The notes under the pieces were generated by a model. The model had not been told where the DNA came from and ran no database searches. It saw nothing but the letters and a program-made list of their open reading frames with translations. Positions 8,873 to 18,950 of a stretch of DNA of 64,000 nucleotides are shown here, one piece after another. Origin of the DNA: Rhodobium gokarnense (GTDB lineage Bacteria; Pseudomonadota; Alphaproteobacteria; Rhizobiales; Rhodobiaceae); contig NZ_JAOQNS010000012.1 in NCBI RefSeq assembly GCF_025961475.1, forward strand, positions 146,969-210,968, read 5' to 3'. The position numbers were made by a program, and so were the translations under genes. How positions within the stretch are numbered: the stretch's first letter is position 1; every line of letters starts with the position of its first letter.

Positions 8873-9125
8873 CCGCGGTATACGGTGCCCGTAAAGAACG
8901 GTTTACCGCGTTTTCCGCCTTTAATTGCGCGCCGGCCCCGCTGCCGGCATACTTCCCCCATCGACATTGGCCGAATTGTCCAATGGCGTGGCGTTGCCGG
9001 ACGGCATGCGACGGACCCTGGGGTAGGATCCGGCGCGTTTTTGTGTCTTTCCCGACTAGGGGACGATCGCGACCGAACGGCCGCCCGTGGGTATGAAGTA
9101 ACGCGTTCGGGACGGGACCCGGAAT

Positions 9126-10397
9126 ATGTCGATCGACCGGCCACTGGCCTTTCTGCTTGCAGGCGTCGTCGCCGCAACGGCGCTCGGCGCGCTGTCGTCC
9201 GAGGCGGCGGCCCAGCGCGCCAGTTGCGCCCGGCTGGAAGCCCAGCTCGCCCGGGCGGAAGCGGCCGGCGCGCGCGGCCAGTCGCGCAAATTCGACAAGT
9301 GGAACCGGGCCGTCGGCAAGCAGCGCCAGGCGCTGAAGCGCGCGCGCTCCCAGGCACGGCGCGGCCGCTGCACCGGCAGCCTGTTCGGCCAGCCGCAGGC
9401 GGGCTGCAACGCGCTGATGGTCAAGATCGACCGCATGGAAGCCAATCTCGCCAAGCTGGAACGCGGACGCGATCGCCATGCCAGTGGCGGCGGCGGCCGC
9501 AAGACGGCGCGCATTCGCGCCAAGATGCGCCGCATCGGTTGCGGCCGGGCGGCAACGCGCGAGGCCCGTGCCGGCGACGACGGCCGCTTGCGGGTGTCCT
9601 CGTCCGAGCCACGCAGACGCGGTCTCCTCGGCCTCCTCTTCGGCGGCCAGCGGAACGAGCGCTCTTCGGCGAGGGTCCGCGCCGTGCGGCTTGAGGACGA
9701 ACGGAGCGGGCGCTGGCAGGCGGGCACGGACCGGGTCACCGACCGCTGGACGTTCGAGGACGAAAACGCCGACGGCGAGTCCTTCGGCCAGCGGCGCTAC
9801 CTGCCGGGGTTCTACGGCAACTACCGGACCCTCTGCGTGCGCACCTGCGACGGCTACTACTTCCCGATCAGCTTCCGCACCACCCAGGAAAAATTCGCCC
9901 GCGACCAGGCGGTCTGCGCGGCGATGTGCCCGTCGGCCGATGTCCGGCTCTATGTGCACCGCAATCCGGGCGAGGAATCGGAAGACATGATCTCGGTCGA
10001 CGGCGAGCCCTACACCGAGCTGCCGACCGCCTTTGCCTATCGCGACAGCTTCAAGCCGGAATGCACCTGCGGCCAGATCACCAGCACGCTGAAGAAGATC
10101 CCGGTCCATGGCGACGGCACGGGGCTGCGCGAGATTACCCTTTCCGGCGAATCCTTCCAGGGCCCGGACGAGAGCATCTTCCGCGAAAGCCTGCCGGCGG
10201 TGAAGACCGCCCGCGTACCCGACCCGAAACTGCCTCAGGACACCGACCCGGACACGATCTTCAATCTTGAGGGCGGCTTCACGGATGTGCTGGCACAGCG
10301 CGCCGAAGAGCTGAAGGCCGGCAAAGCGGACGAGGCGGAGGCTGCCCCCGTCAAGCGGGTCCGCCAAGTCGGGACATCGTTTTTCGCCGACCAATGA
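9126..10397 (+). CDS. DUF2865 domain-containing secreted protein
   Basis: A 423-residue protein with an N-terminal signal peptide (hydrophobic residues about 8-28, ending SSEAAAQ). Residues about 30-180 are basic and probably coiled coil, rich in Arg/Lys/Ala with regularly spaced cysteines ([32 protein letters not shown]). The C-terminal half holds [36 protein letters not shown] and ECTCGQ, characteristic of DUF2865, a family mostly seen in Hyphomicrobiales with no known function. The 3' end overlaps the convergent gltX by 47 bp. Confidence 0.85.
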   Translation: MSIDRPLAFLLAGVVAATALGALSSEAAAQRASCARLEAQLARAEAAGARGQSRKFDKWNRAVGKQRQALKRARSQARRGRCTGSLFGQPQAGCNALMVKIDRMEANLAKLERGRDRHASGGGGRKTARIRAKMRRIGCGRAATREARAGDDGRLRVSSSEPRRRGLLGLLFGGQRNERSSARVRAVRLEDERSGRWQAGTDRVTDRWTFEDENADGESFGQRRYLPGFYGNYRTLCVRTCDGYYFPISFRTTQEKFARDQAVCAAMCPSADVRLYVHRNPGEESEDMISVDGEPYTELPTAFAYRDSFKPECTCGQITSTLKKIPVHGDGTGLREITLSGESFQGPDESIFRESLPAVKTARVPDPKLPQDTDPDTIFNLEGGFTDVLAQRAEELKAGKADEAEAAPVKRVRQVGTSFFADQ

Positions 10398-11721
10398 GCG
10401 GCAAGAGCCGGGCAAGCTCCGGGCCGTGATCGAGGCCGGTGAGCGCCAGCCGCAGCGGCATGAAAAGCGGCTTGCCCTTGCGTCCGGTTTTTTCTTTCAG
10501 TGCCGACGTCCATTGCTTCCAGGTCGTCTCGTCCCACGGCTCTTCCGGCAGCAGGTCCAGCGCGTCGCTCAGGAACGGGTGATCCTCTTCGGCGACGACC
10601 GGATCGATGCCGCCATCCACCACCTGCCGCCAGTCCGCAACATCTGAAAAGACCTCCAGATTGCCGCGCACCGCGTCCCAGAAGGGTTCGCCTTCGGTGA
10701 TGCCGAGAATGGCGAGCCGGTCGGAGACCTCCGCATAGTCGAGGCCGTGCAGCATGCGGGCGTTGAGGCTTTTCAGCTCCTCCGGATCGAAGCGGGCCGG
10801 CGCCCGCGAGATGCCGTCCAGGTCGAAGATGCCGGCAAGCTCGTCGAGGGATGCCACCGGAGCAACCGCATGGGAGGTGCCGATGAGGACGGCGTGGGCG
10901 GCGACCGCCAGCGGCTCGTAGCCGGCCTCGCGGAGCGCGCCGATGGAGAGGGAGCCGAGGCGCTTCGACAGCCCCTCCCCGCTTGCCGTCGTGAGCAAAT
11001 TGTGGTGGCCGAAGCGCGGCGGGGTCGCGCCCAGCGCCTCGAACAGGCAGAGCTGCACCGCCGTGTTGGTGATGTGGTCGTCGCCGCGCAGGACCTCCGT
11101 CACGCCGCAGTCGATGTCGTCGACGATGGAGGGCAGCGTGTAGAGATAGCTGCCGTCCTCGCGGATCAGCACCGGGTCGGAGAGCGAGCCGATGTCGACG
11201 CTCTGGGGACCGCGGCAGAGATCGTCCCAGGCAATGTCCCGGCGGGCGATCTCGGCCGGATCGCCGTCGTAGTTCGGTAAGAGGAAGCGCCAGTGGGGCT
11301 TGCGCCCCTCCGCTTCCAGCGCCGCCTTTTCGGCGTCCGTCAGCTTCAGGGCGGCGCGGTCATAGACCGGCGGCTTGCCCTGCGCCCGGCGCAGGCGCCG
11401 GCGGCGCTCAAGCTCCTCCGGCGTCTCGTAGCAGGGATAGATGAGGCCCGCCGCCTTCAGCTTTTCCGCGGCGGCGTCATAGGTGGCAAGCCGCTCGGAC
11501 TGGCGGATGGTCCGGTGCGGCGCGATGCCGAGCCAGCGCAGGTCCGTCTCGATCGCCTCGGCGAATTCGGGCCGGGAGCGCTCCTTGTCGGTGTCGTCGA
11601 AGCGCAGGAGGAAGGTGCCGTTGGTCCTGACCGCCTCCAGCCAGTTGATGAGGGCGGTGCGGGCATTGCCGATATGGATATGGCCGGTCGGCGACGGCGC
11701 GAAGCGGACGGTAGCGCTCAT
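10351..11721 (-). CDS. gltX: glutamyl-tRNA synthetase
   Basis: A 456-residue class I synthetase. It begins [19 protein letters not shown], with HIGN at 16-19, and has [10 protein letters not shown] and the second signature as [12 protein letters not shown], a variant of the usual K-x-SKR with Gly for Lys. Alphaproteobacteria commonly carry two GltX paralogues with different tRNA preference (Glu versus misacylated Gln); which one this is cannot be told here. The ATG overlaps the nadE stop (ATGA), so nadE - gltX form a leftward operon. The C-terminus overlaps the convergent DUF2865 gene. Confidence 0.93.
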   Translation of the reverse strand: MSATVRFAPSPTGHIHIGNARTALINWLEAVRTNGTFLLRFDDTDKERSRPEFAEAIETDLRWLGIAPHRTIRQSERLATYDAAAEKLKAAGLIYPCYETPEELERRRRLRRAQGKPPVYDRAALKLTDAEKAALEAEGRKPHWRFLLPNYDGDPAEIARRDIAWDDLCRGPQSVDIGSLSDPVLIREDGSYLYTLPSIVDDIDCGVTEVLRGDDHITNTAVQLCLFEALGATPPRFGHHNLLTTASGEGLSKRLGSLSIGALREAGYEPLAVAAHAVLIGTSHAVAPVASLDELAGIFDLDGISRAPARFDPEELKSLNARMLHGLDYAEVSDRLAILGITEGEPFWDAVRGNLEVFSDVADWRQVVDGGIDPVVAEEDHPFLSDALDLLPEEPWDETTWKQWTSALKEKTGRKGKPLFMPLRLALTGLDHGPELARLLPLIGRRKTMSRLGGPA

Positions 11722-13427
11722 GACGTGGCTTTCGGGCCTTTGGCCGTCGCGCCGTTGCGGTCGCGGAACCGGTTGGTGATCGGATAGCGGCGGTCGCGGC
11801 CGAAATGCTTCCTTGTCACCTTGACGCCCGGCGCCGCCTGGCGGCGCTTGTACTCGGCGACATAGAGCAGGTGCTCGACGCGGTGGACGAGGTCGCGGTC
11901 GTGGCCCCTTGCGACGATGTCGTTTACCGGCATTTCGTTTTCCACGAGCGACTGCAGGATGTCGTCGAGCACCTCATAGGGCGGCAGGGAATCCTGGTCG
12001 GTCTGGTTCTCGCGCAGCTCCGCCGTCGGCACCTTGGTGATGATATTCTTCGGGATCACCTCGCCCGCCGGCCCGAGCGCGCCCTTCGGAAGGTACTCAT
12101 TGCGCCAGGCGGCAAGGCGGAACACCTCGGTCTTGTAGAGGTCCTTGACCGGATTGAAGCCGCCATTCATGTCGCCGTAGAGCGTGGCGTAGCCGACCGA
12201 GACCTCCGACTTGTTGCCGGTGGTCACCACCATGGAGCCGAACTTGTTGGAGACGGCCATCAGGAGCGTACCGCGGGTGCGCGACTGGATGTTCTCCTCC
12301 GTCACGTCCGGATCGCGGCCGGCAAAGAGCGCCGACAGGGCGTCGGAAAACCCTTCCACCGGCTCGGCGATCGGCACGATGTCGTAGCGCACACCGAGGG
12401 CCTCGGCGCAGGCCGCCGCATCGTCGAGGCTTTCCGACGAGGTATAGCGGTAGGGCATCATGATGCAGTGGACGCGGTCCGGCCCCAGGGCATCGACGGC
12501 CATTGCGGCGCAGACGGCGGAATCGATGCCGCCGGAAAGGCCGAGGACGACGCCGGGAAAGCCGTTCTTTTCCACATAGTCGCGAAGGCCGAGGACGCAG
12601 GCGTTCCAGTCGGAGGCGGCGCGGTCGAGGAGCGGGTCCATCGGCCCCTCCACGCAGCGCCAGGGAGCGTCCCCATCCTTCTTCCAGACGGTGAGCGCGA
12701 CGACCTCCTCGAAGTCCGGCATCTGGAAGGCGAGCGAGCGGTCGGCATGGAGGCCGAAGGAGGCCCCGTCGAAGATCAGCTCGTCCTGGCCGCAGATCTG
12801 GTTGAGATAGACCAGCGGCAGGCCGGTCTCGACGACCCGGGCGACGATCACCTGCAGGCGCAGGTCGGTCTTTTCGTGCCAGTAGGGCGAGCCGTTCGGG
12901 ACCAGCAGCATTTCCGCGCCGGTCTCCATCAGGCACTCGCAGACCTCGTCGGTCCACACGTCCTCGCAGATCGGCACGCCGAGCGAGAGGCCGCGGAATT
13001 CGATCGGCCCCGGCAGGCCCCCGGCGGCAAAGACGCGCTTTTCGTCGAAGACGCCGTAGTTCGGCAGGTCGACCTTGTAGCGGGTGGTGACCACCCTGCC
13101 CTCGTCAAGCAGGCAGACGGCGTTGTAGAGGCCGCCCTCGTCGCGCCAGGGCGAGCCGATCAGCATCGCCGGACCGCCGTCGGCGGTGTCCTTGGCAAGG
13201 TCCCGCACCGCCGCCTCGCAGGCCTCGATGAAGGCCGGCTTCAGCACCAGGTCCTCCGGCGGATAGCCGGCAATGAACAGCTCGGTATAGAGCACCATGT
13301 CGGCGCCCATGGCCGCCGCCTCGGCGCGCGCGGCCCGCGCCTTCGCCGCATTGCCGGCGATGTCGCCGACGGTCGGATTGAGCTGGGCGAGCGCTAAGCG
13401 GAAGGTGTCGGTGATCGGTTGGGTCAT
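11718..13427 (-). CDS. nadE: glutamine-dependent NAD+ synthetase
   Basis: A 569-residue two-domain enzyme. The N-terminal nitrilase-type glutaminase has Glu in [16 protein letters not shown], Lys in [16 protein letters not shown] and the nucleophile Cys154 in VPICEDVW. The C-terminal ammonia-dependent synthetase has the PP-loop SGGIDS at 298-303 and [20 protein letters not shown]. It converts deamido-NAD to NAD with ammonia channelled from glutamine. First gene of the nadE - gltX pair; its upstream region is the long repeat-rich gap. Confidence 0.96.
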   Translation of the reverse strand: MTQPITDTFRLALAQLNPTVGDIAGNAAKARAARAEAAAMGADMVLYTELFIAGYPPEDLVLKPAFIEACEAAVRDLAKDTADGGPAMLIGSPWRDEGGLYNAVCLLDEGRVVTTRYKVDLPNYGVFDEKRVFAAGGLPGPIEFRGLSLGVPICEDVWTDEVCECLMETGAEMLLVPNGSPYWHEKTDLRLQVIVARVVETGLPLVYLNQICGQDELIFDGASFGLHADRSLAFQMPDFEEVVALTVWKKDGDAPWRCVEGPMDPLLDRAASDWNACVLGLRDYVEKNGFPGVVLGLSGGIDSAVCAAMAVDALGPDRVHCIMMPYRYTSSESLDDAAACAEALGVRYDIVPIAEPVEGFSDALSALFAGRDPDVTEENIQSRTRGTLLMAVSNKFGSMVVTTGNKSEVSVGYATLYGDMNGGFNPVKDLYKTEVFRLAAWRNEYLPKGALGPAGEVIPKNIITKVPTAELRENQTDQDSLPPYEVLDDILQSLVENEMPVNDIVARGHDRDLVHRVEHLLYVAEYKRRQAAPGVKVTRKHFGRDRRYPITNRFRDRNGATAKGPKATS

Positions 13428-14132
13428 GGTCCCCGTTTAGCGCGGGGCGCGGGACGGGACAATGGGATTCGGGGGTGGGTGCGTGGCGTGGCGGGCTCAT
13501 GGCCGTTAGCGGGCGGTGATCAGTCGCGGTTTGGTTTTGCGCTCACGGCCGAGCGCTCCCTACGCTCGCTGGCCTCCGCGGGGGCGGCCTGACCGGCCGG
13601 CGGGCGGTTGCCCTTGCGAGCCCTGCGGGCTCGTCGTTGCTCACACCAGCGCAAGACTCCGTCGTCATGCCGGGCGGAGCGAAGCGGAGACCCGGTATCC
13701 AATGCCCGTCTCGAAACGGTAGTCCGTCGCCGTTCAGGGTAGGACGCCACTCCACGCAAAAAACGAAGAATCCCAGCCGGCGGCATACCGCGTGGATAGG
13801 GGCAATAGGCCCCGGCTCAAGGCCGGAGTGACGGGAGGGTGTCTGGCTGGCGAAAAGGCAATCAAGCCAGTCGCGTCGGGGACCGTTGGTGAGGAAGTGA
13901 GTCAACGGGCTCACAATCCGATTCAGGCGCGAGCGGCACCATGAGACGCTGATTCAATTGGTTCACAAATCGATTCAACGCGGGCCCGGCCCCTTGAAGA
14001 ACTGATTCAAGAAGGCGGCGCAAAACGCCGGTTTTACGCCGCCAAAACCTTCAGAAAGTGATTCAAGAGCGGGCGAAAAGGCGAGTCGTTTGAATCCCTT
14101 GCCGCCCGCTCCTGAGGCGCCGATTCATATGG
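13428..14132. other. 705-bp repeat-rich intergenic region
   Basis: No credible gene. From left to right: a GC-rich stretch with palindromic segments (CGAGCGctcccTACGCTCG and CGAGCCCTgcgGGCTCG) at about 13545-13635 that is partly shared with the region after tRNA-Val; a full composite inverted-repeat element at 13661-13835; and a cluster of GANTC sites from 13899 to 14147 that reaches into the end of the next gene. The left end must contain the nadE promoter. Confidence 0.7.
13661..13835 (+). repeat. composite inverted-repeat element, copy 1
   Basis: The left half begins GTCATGCCGGGCGGAGCGAA and runs to TATCCAATGCCC. The right half is GGGGCAATAGGCCCCGG followed by CTCAAGGCCGGAGTGACGG. The halves are inverted versions of one unit, and each contains its own short hairpin. 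The inner conserved box GGCATACCGCG is shared with copies 2 and 3. All three full copies are on the same strand and 170-175 bp long. No coding capacity. Confidence 0.75.
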
Positions 14133-14147
14133 TTAACAAATCGATTC
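13899..14147. repeat. cluster of ten GANTC sites with 21-bp paired motif
   Basis: GANTC occurs at 13899, 13920, 13951, 13972, 14004, 14060, 14083, 14092, 14122 and 14143. Three pairs (13899/13920, 13951/13972, 14122/14143) are exactly 21 bp apart and share the pattern GATTCA - GGTTCACAAATC - GATTCAA with small changes. Two single sites share TGATTCAAGA. GANTC is the CcrM methylation site of alphaproteobacteria; about one site would be expected by chance here. Function unknown. Confidence 0.7.
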
Positions 14148-14972
14148 AACTTCGGTCGAAATGCCGGCCGTTTCCGCAGCGGTGCCGAAGGCAAAGCAGT
14201 CCATGGCGAGGGCGCCGTACTGCGCGGAGGAATGGATGCGGCGGCCGATGACGTCCGGACCCGCAGCGCCGAGGGCAACGAAGATCGGCAACAGATGCTC
14301 GTCGGTCGGGTGGTTCTGCAGCGCGAAGGGCGCCTTTTCCCGGTAGTCGAGGAGGTCGTCGACGGCACCGGCAGCAAGGCGGTCGGCGAACCAGTCGGCG
14401 AAGCCCTTGACCCAGTCATGGGCCGGCCCGCCGAGATCGTCGCGGCCGTGCCGGAACGCCTCGCGCAGATTGTGGGTGAGCGCGCCGGTGCCGACGACAA
14501 GGACGTCCTCGTCGGCGAGCGGGGCCAGCGCCCGACCCATGGCGAGGTGGTGGGCCGGGTCCTCGTAGGGCTGCACGGAGAGCTGGACGACCGGCACGTC
14601 GGCGTCCGGGAAGAGCAGCTTCAGGGGCACCCAGGTGCCATGGTCGTAGCCGCGGTCGCGGACCTGATCGACGGGCAGGCCCGCGGCGGCAAGGCGTCCG
14701 GCGATGTCGCTCGCGAGCGCCGGGTCGCCCGGGGCCGGATAGACCATCTCGTAGAGCCGCGCATCGAAGCCGCCGAAGTCGTAGATCATGCCCGGCGCAT
14801 CGTCGACGACGACGGCGGGCCGGCGGGTCTCGAAATGGGCCGAGACGGAGACGATGGCGCGCGGCCGCGGCAGGCTCTCGGCAAGAGCCTTCAGGTGGTC
14901 GCGGGCGGGGGTGTCGCGCAGCACCAGGTCGGGGGCGCCGTGGGAAATGAAAAGCGGCAACTGGCGGGCCAT
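14133..14972 (-). CDS. LigB-superfamily extradiol dioxygenase (4,5-DOPA dioxygenase type)
   Basis: A 279-residue class III extradiol ring-cleavage dioxygenase. Iron-site signatures are LFISHGAPDLVL (His11), VSVSAHFETRRP (His), YDHGTWVPLKLLFPDADVPVVQLSV and NHPTDEHLLPIFVALGAAG. This is the YgiD/plant DODA branch, which opens catechol rings such as DOPA; the physiological substrate in bacteria is usually unknown. The last codons (TEVESIC) are encoded within the GANTC repeat cluster, so the repeat may have replaced the original C-terminus. Confidence 0.88.
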   Translation of the reverse strand: MARQLPLFISHGAPDLVLRDTPARDHLKALAESLPRPRAIVSVSAHFETRRPAVVVDDAPGMIYDFGGFDARLYEMVYPAPGDPALASDIAGRLAAAGLPVDQVRDRGYDHGTWVPLKLLFPDADVPVVQLSVQPYEDPAHHLAMGRALAPLADEDVLVVGTGALTHNLREAFRHGRDDLGGPAHDWVKGFADWFADRLAAGAVDDLLDYREKAPFALQNHPTDEHLLPIFVALGAAGPDVIGRRIHSSAQYGALAMDCFAFGTAAETAGISTEVESIC

Positions 14973-15064
14973 GGCAGAATCCTCATGGGATCAATGGAAG
15001 CGTTCCGCCTTCAGATAGGATGCAGCCCGGCCTTCTACCAAACCCCGGGATGTGAAAACATCGT

Positions 15065-15532
15065 TCACCGGGAAGGGCCGCCCTCCCCGTCCCGACCGGT
15101 CGGAGTGGTCATCGCGGCCCGCTCGTCGGCGTCAATGGTCACGTCATATTGCGGCAGGCCGTCGCCGATCTCGTAGTAGTCGCCCTTGTCGGCAACGAAG
15201 ATGTGGGCGACCGTCGAAAGCCCGGTCGGGGCATCGAGGGTGCCGGCAAAGACCGACATGGTCTCGCCGCCCGCCGGCTCCCAGAAGAGCTGCGAGCCGC
15301 AGGTCCGGCAGAAGCCGCGCCGGGCCGTGTCCGACGCCGAATACCAGGTGAGGTTTTCGGCGCCGGTAATCGTCAGGGCGTCCATCGGGACCTGCGTCGC
15401 CGAGACGTAGTGGCCGGACTGCTTGCGGCACTGGCTGCAGTGGCAGGCGACAACCTGGCGCGCCGGGCCGGCGATCTCGTAGGTGACGGCACCGCACAGG
15501 CACGAGCCGGTGCGCTTGTCCGTGGTGTCCAT
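15065..15532 (-). CDS. GFA (CENP-V/Gfa-like) family zinc protein
   Basis: A 155-residue GFA-family protein: GSCLCGAVTYE at residue 9, VACHCSQCRKQSG at about residue 29 and GFCRTCGSQLFWEP at about 74 supply the zinc cysteines. Substrate unknown. It is not closely similar to the GFA protein at 0.5-1.0 kb outside the motifs, so this is a distinct paralogue. Stands alone, with a hairpin just upstream that may end the DAHP synthase transcript. Confidence 0.87.
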   Translation of the reverse strand: MDTTDKRTGSCLCGAVTYEIAGPARQVVACHCSQCRKQSGHYVSATQVPMDALTITGAENLTWYSASDTARRGFCRTCGSQLFWEPAGGETMSVFAGTLDAPTGLSTVAHIFVADKGDYYEIGDGLPQYDVTIDADERAAMTTPTGRDGEGGPSR

Positions 15533-15560
15533 GTCCGTATCCCCCTTCGTGACGAGACAA

Positions 15561-15590
15561 AGGGCGCGATCGTCAGGACCGCGCCCTCTT
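15561..15590 (-). terminator. possible bidirectional terminator
   Basis: Perfect 8-bp hairpin AGGGCGCG (15561-15568) / CGCGCCCT (15580-15587) with an 11-nt loop. T-rich sequence lies on both sides (TTTGTC reading left, CTTTTAG reading right). It is about 110 bp beyond the stop of the class II DAHP synthase gene and could end that transcript. Confidence 0.45.
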
Positions 15591-15700
15591 TTAGTCGAAT
15601 GGCATTGACCGCGACGGATGGTGCCAGCGGAAGGGCCGTCTTACCCATATCCTCCGAGCGTTCAGACCGGAAAGTCGTCAATGCCGTTCGGAGTGCACGC

Positions 15701-17083
15701 CTATTGGGCCGCGATGTGGCGCTCCGGATGGGTGTCGCGCTCGCGCTTCAAATTCTCCGCGATCAGGAAGGCCAGCTCCAGCGCCTGGTCGGCATTCAGC
15801 CGCGGGTCGCAATGGGTGTGGTAGCGGGCCGACAGGTCGTCGTCGGAGATCGCCTTGGCACCGCCCGTGCACTCCGTCACGTTGGAGCCGGTCATCTCGA
15901 TGTGGATACCGCCGGCGTGGGTGCCTTCGGCGCGGTGGACGGCGAAGAAGTTCTCCACCTCGGCCAGCACACGGTCGAACGGCCGCGTCTTGAAGCCGGA
16001 ATTGGCCTTCACCGTGTTGCCGTGCATCGGATCGCAGGACCACAGCACCTTGCGGCCCTCGCGCTCCACGGCGCGGATGAGCTGCGGCAGGTGGTCGAAC
16101 ACCTTGTCGGCGCCGAAGCGCGAGATCAGCGTCAGCCGGCCCGGCTCGTTGGCCGGGTTGAGGACGTCGATCAGCCGGATCAGGTCCTCCGGGTCGAGCG
16201 AGGGCCCGCATTTCAGGCCGATCGGGTTCTTCACGCCGCGGGCGAACTCGATATGGGCGTGGTCGATCTGGCGGGTGCGGTCGCCGATCCAGATCATGTG
16301 GCCGGACGTGGCGTAGTACTCGCCGCTGGTGGAATCGATCCGGGTCAGCGCCTGCTCGTAGCCAAGAAGAAGGGCCTCGTGGCTGGTGAACAGGTCGGTG
16401 GAGCGGAGCTGCGCGGTGCTGTCCGGATCGACGCCGCAGGCGCGCATGAAGGCCAGCGTCTCGGTGATGCGGTCGGCGATCACCTGGTAGCGGCTCGACT
16501 GCGGGCTGCCCTTGACGAAGCCCAGCGTCCACTGGTGCACGTGGTCGAGATTGGCATAGCCGCCCTGGGCGAAGGCGCGCAAGAGGTTCAGCGTCGCCGC
16601 CGCCTGGCGGTAGGCCATGACCATGCGCCGCGGATCGGGCTCGCGGGAGTCCGCGTCGAAGGCGATGTCGTTGACGATGTCGCCGCGATAGCTCGGCAGC
16701 TCCAGCTCGCCCTGGGTCTCGAAGGCGGCGGAGCGGGGCTTGGCGAACTGGCCGGCGATGCGGCCGACCTTCACCACCGGCGAGGCGGCGGCATAGGTGA
16801 GCACGACCGCCATCTGCAGGAAGACGCGGAAGAAGTCGCGAATCCCGTCGGCATGGTGTTCGGCGAAGCTTTCGGCGCAATCGCCGCCCTGGAGCAGGAA
16901 ACCGTGGCCACTGGCGACCTGAGCGAGTGCCGCCTTCAGTTTGCGGGCCTCACCTGCAAAAACCAGCGGCGGAAAGGTCGACAGAAGCTTCTCGACCTCG
17001 GCAAGGCTCTCCTTGTCCGCATAGTCCGGCATCTGCTGGACCGGTTTTTCGCGCCAACTTGCAGGGCTCCACTGGGTATTCAT
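15701..17083 (-). CDS. class II 3-deoxy-7-phosphoheptulonate (DAHP) synthase
   Basis: A 460-residue class II (plant-type) DAHP synthase, first step of the shikimate pathway (PEP plus erythrose 4-phosphate). Family signatures are [11 protein letters not shown] (metal-binding Cys), [47 protein letters not shown] and [17 protein letters not shown]. Length is typical. It appears monocistronic. Together with the homogentisate genes the window holds both an aromatic biosynthetic entry enzyme and aromatic catabolism, but at separate loci. Confidence 0.96.
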   Translation of the reverse strand: MNTQWSPASWREKPVQQMPDYADKESLAEVEKLLSTFPPLVFAGEARKLKAALAQVASGHGFLLQGGDCAESFAEHHADGIRDFFRVFLQMAVVLTYAAASPVVKVGRIAGQFAKPRSAAFETQGELELPSYRGDIVNDIAFDADSREPDPRRMVMAYRQAAATLNLLRAFAQGGYANLDHVHQWTLGFVKGSPQSSRYQVIADRITETLAFMRACGVDPDSTAQLRSTDLFTSHEALLLGYEQALTRIDSTSGEYYATSGHMIWIGDRTRQIDHAHIEFARGVKNPIGLKCGPSLDPEDLIRLIDVLNPANEPGRLTLISRFGADKVFDHLPQLIRAVEREGRKVLWSCDPMHGNTVKANSGFKTRPFDRVLAEVENFFAVHRAEGTHAGGIHIEMTGSNVTECTGGAKAISDDDLSARYHTHCDPRLNADQALELAFLIAENLKRERDTHPERHIAAQ

Positions 17084-17281
17084 CTCAAGGTCCGTCCGAA
17101 TGAATTGATCGGAATGCGCGCGGGGGCCGTTTTTTCCTTCGGAACGGCATTTCGTCGCGCCGCGCGGTTATACACAGGCGGACCTCCTTTGGCCACACCT
17201 GCGGGGCGAAAACGCCCTTGTCCGGCGCCGGCATTCGCCGCCGCGCCAGCGTCTTTCGCACCCGTGTCGATCGAGCGGACC

Positions 17282-18187
17282 CTAGACCCGCCGTCGATGC
17301 GCCGCCGACGGTGTCGTCAGCGCAATGAAGAGTGCCCCGGCGACGATCAGCGCCGCGCCAACGAGCGCAGTCAGGCTGAGGCCGACGCCGAAGAGCAGGA
17401 AATCATAGACCGCGGCGAACACGAGCACCATGTAAAAAACCGGTATCACGAGGCTGGCATCGCCGAGCCGCATGGCCTGGATGAACAGCGCCTGGGCCGA
17501 CACCATGACGGTGCCGAGGGCGGCGAGCAGCATCCATTGGGAGGGCGCTGGCGCGGTCCAGACCGTTGCCGCGGCGAGCGCCGAGACGGTGGCGCCGATG
17601 GCGTTGTTGATGAGGAGAATGCGCAAGGGCGGCTCGCTGCCGCTGAGGCGCTTGATGAAGATCGCCTCCGTCCCCATGAAGGCGGCGGCGGCGAGCGCCA
17701 GGAAGGCGGACGGCCGAAACGCCTCGGTGCCCGGCTGCAGCAGGATCAGCGCCCCGGCCATGGAGAGCGCTGCGCCGGCCCATTTGCGGATCTCCGAACT
17801 CTCCTTCAGGAGCAGGACCGCGAGCGCCATGGTGACGAGCGGGCTGAGGAAGCTGATGGCCGTTGCCTCGGCCAGCGGCATGCGGGCGGCGGCGGCGAAC
17901 ATCGAGGTGATGCCGAGCCAGCCGCACAGCGAGCGGCCGACATGCCAGCGCCAGCGGGCGCCGACGAAGTCGGGCCGTGCGGACGGGCGGAGCGCGATGA
18001 CGACGAGGAGCGCCAGCAGCGCGAAGGCGAAGCGGCCGGCGCTGACCTGCAAGGGATGGAGGCCGGCGATGCCGGGCTCGCCGACGCCGAGCACCTTGGC
18101 GATCAGCGTCGTGACGCCGACCAGCGCCGCCGAGCCGGCCATCGCCAGCATGCCGCGCGCGGTGTCGCGGAAGGTATCGGTCGTCAT
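17282..18187 (-). CDS. EamA-domain (DMT superfamily) transporter
   Basis: A 301-residue inner-membrane protein with about ten hydrophobic helices in two EamA repeats (about residues 13-145 and 155-290). Typical first-repeat ending: AEATAISFLSPLVTMALAVLLLKE. Drug/metabolite exporters of this class move amino acids, nucleotides or small metabolites; the substrate is not predictable. Starts ATG at 18187. Stands alone between the DAHP synthase gene and a hypothetical gene, all leftward. Confidence 0.85.
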   Translation of the reverse strand: MTTDTFRDTARGMLAMAGSAALVGVTTLIAKVLGVGEPGIAGLHPLQVSAGRFAFALLALLVVIALRPSARPDFVGARWRWHVGRSLCGWLGITSMFAAAARMPLAEATAISFLSPLVTMALAVLLLKESSEIRKWAGAALSMAGALILLQPGTEAFRPSAFLALAAAAFMGTEAIFIKRLSGSEPPLRILLINNAIGATVSALAAATVWTAPAPSQWMLLAALGTVMVSAQALFIQAMRLGDASLVIPVFYMVLVFAAVYDFLLFGVGLSLTALVGAALIVAGALFIALTTPSAAHRRRV

Positions 18188-18412
18188 TCAGGATGTCCCG
18201 GCAGAACAGGTCGGTGGCAGGCGCGCACCGCGATGCGACCATTCGATCGCCGGCGCGGTCTGCGTCCCAGGAAGCATGGCGAACGCCGCCAGCAATGGGC
18301 GGTGCACCCTACTGTCCGGTTTCGGATGCCGCAACCATGTCCGACGCGCGCGCCGGCCCGGCTGGCGGGGGGCGGCGCATCGGCTCGATGCGGGGTGGGC
18401 GCGCCGCCGCGG

Positions 18413-18790
18413 CTAGCCGGGGATATCCAGCTTCTGCGTGCCGTTGGCGCCGACGACCTCGATGCCGTCCGTGCCGCGGTAGTCGGTAACGTCGATCCAG
18501 ATGGCGTAGGTCACCGGCATCTCCAGGCAGCCGTCTTCGACACACCCCACGACCTCGATCGCCCAGTAGTCCGGCGGCTGGACGTACACCATCGGTCGGA
18601 GCTGGATCACCATGTTCTTGCACGGCATGACGCCTGAAACCATCAAGAACCAGGTGCCCGGGACGTCGCCCGGCCAGACCTCCGAATACCCGAACGGTGC
18701 CAGCGAACAGAACGCCGTCGCCGTCGCCAGATCGGCCTCGGACAGATCGATCCTCTTCCAGGGCATGGATGCGCTGCGGCCCTCGGCCAT
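18413..18790 (-). CDS. hypothetical protein, unrecognised
   Basis: A 125-residue soluble protein from the ATG giving MAEGRSASMPW, chosen because GGGAGG lies 8 nt upstream. A 158-residue form starting at 18889 (MKLQSKIVDG) is possible, with AAGGGA upstream. Composition is ordinary, with tryptophans and cysteines spread through it (AFCSLAPFGYSEVW, MPCKNM, VVGCVEDGCLEM); no signal peptide or membrane segment in either form. No family recognised. It lies after the terminator that ends the cytochrome c peroxidase gene, so it needs its own promoter. Confidence 0.6.
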   Translation of the reverse strand: MAEGRSASMPWKRIDLSEADLATATAFCSLAPFGYSEVWPGDVPGTWFLMVSGVMPCKNMVIQLRPMVYVQPPDYWAIEVVGCVEDGCLEMPVTYAIWIDVTDYRGTDGIEVVGANGTQKLDIPG

Positions 18791-18950
18791 GGTGTTTGCC
18801 TCCCAAAGCAGGTGCCTGCGTTTCGGATCCGCGCCGCCCGGCCCTGCCGAGGCGGTCACGCCATCTACAATTTTTGATTGTAATTTCATTGATATCCCTT
18901 TTTTGTCGTGCCGACAATTGCAAGAAACCGCGGCGTGGTGGCCGACGCGA

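Noticed and set aside
13899..14147. GANTC cluster considered as a CRISPR array or plasmid iteron array.
   Set aside because: Spacing is irregular outside the 21-bp pairs, the region is chromosomal and no rep gene is nearby.
15149..18637. A very long rightward open frame (about 1160 codons) opposite the DAHP synthase and EamA genes.
   Set aside because: It is antisense to two clear enzymes/transporters, low in complexity (Arg/Gly/Ala-rich) and matches nothing; it is a high-GC shadow frame.
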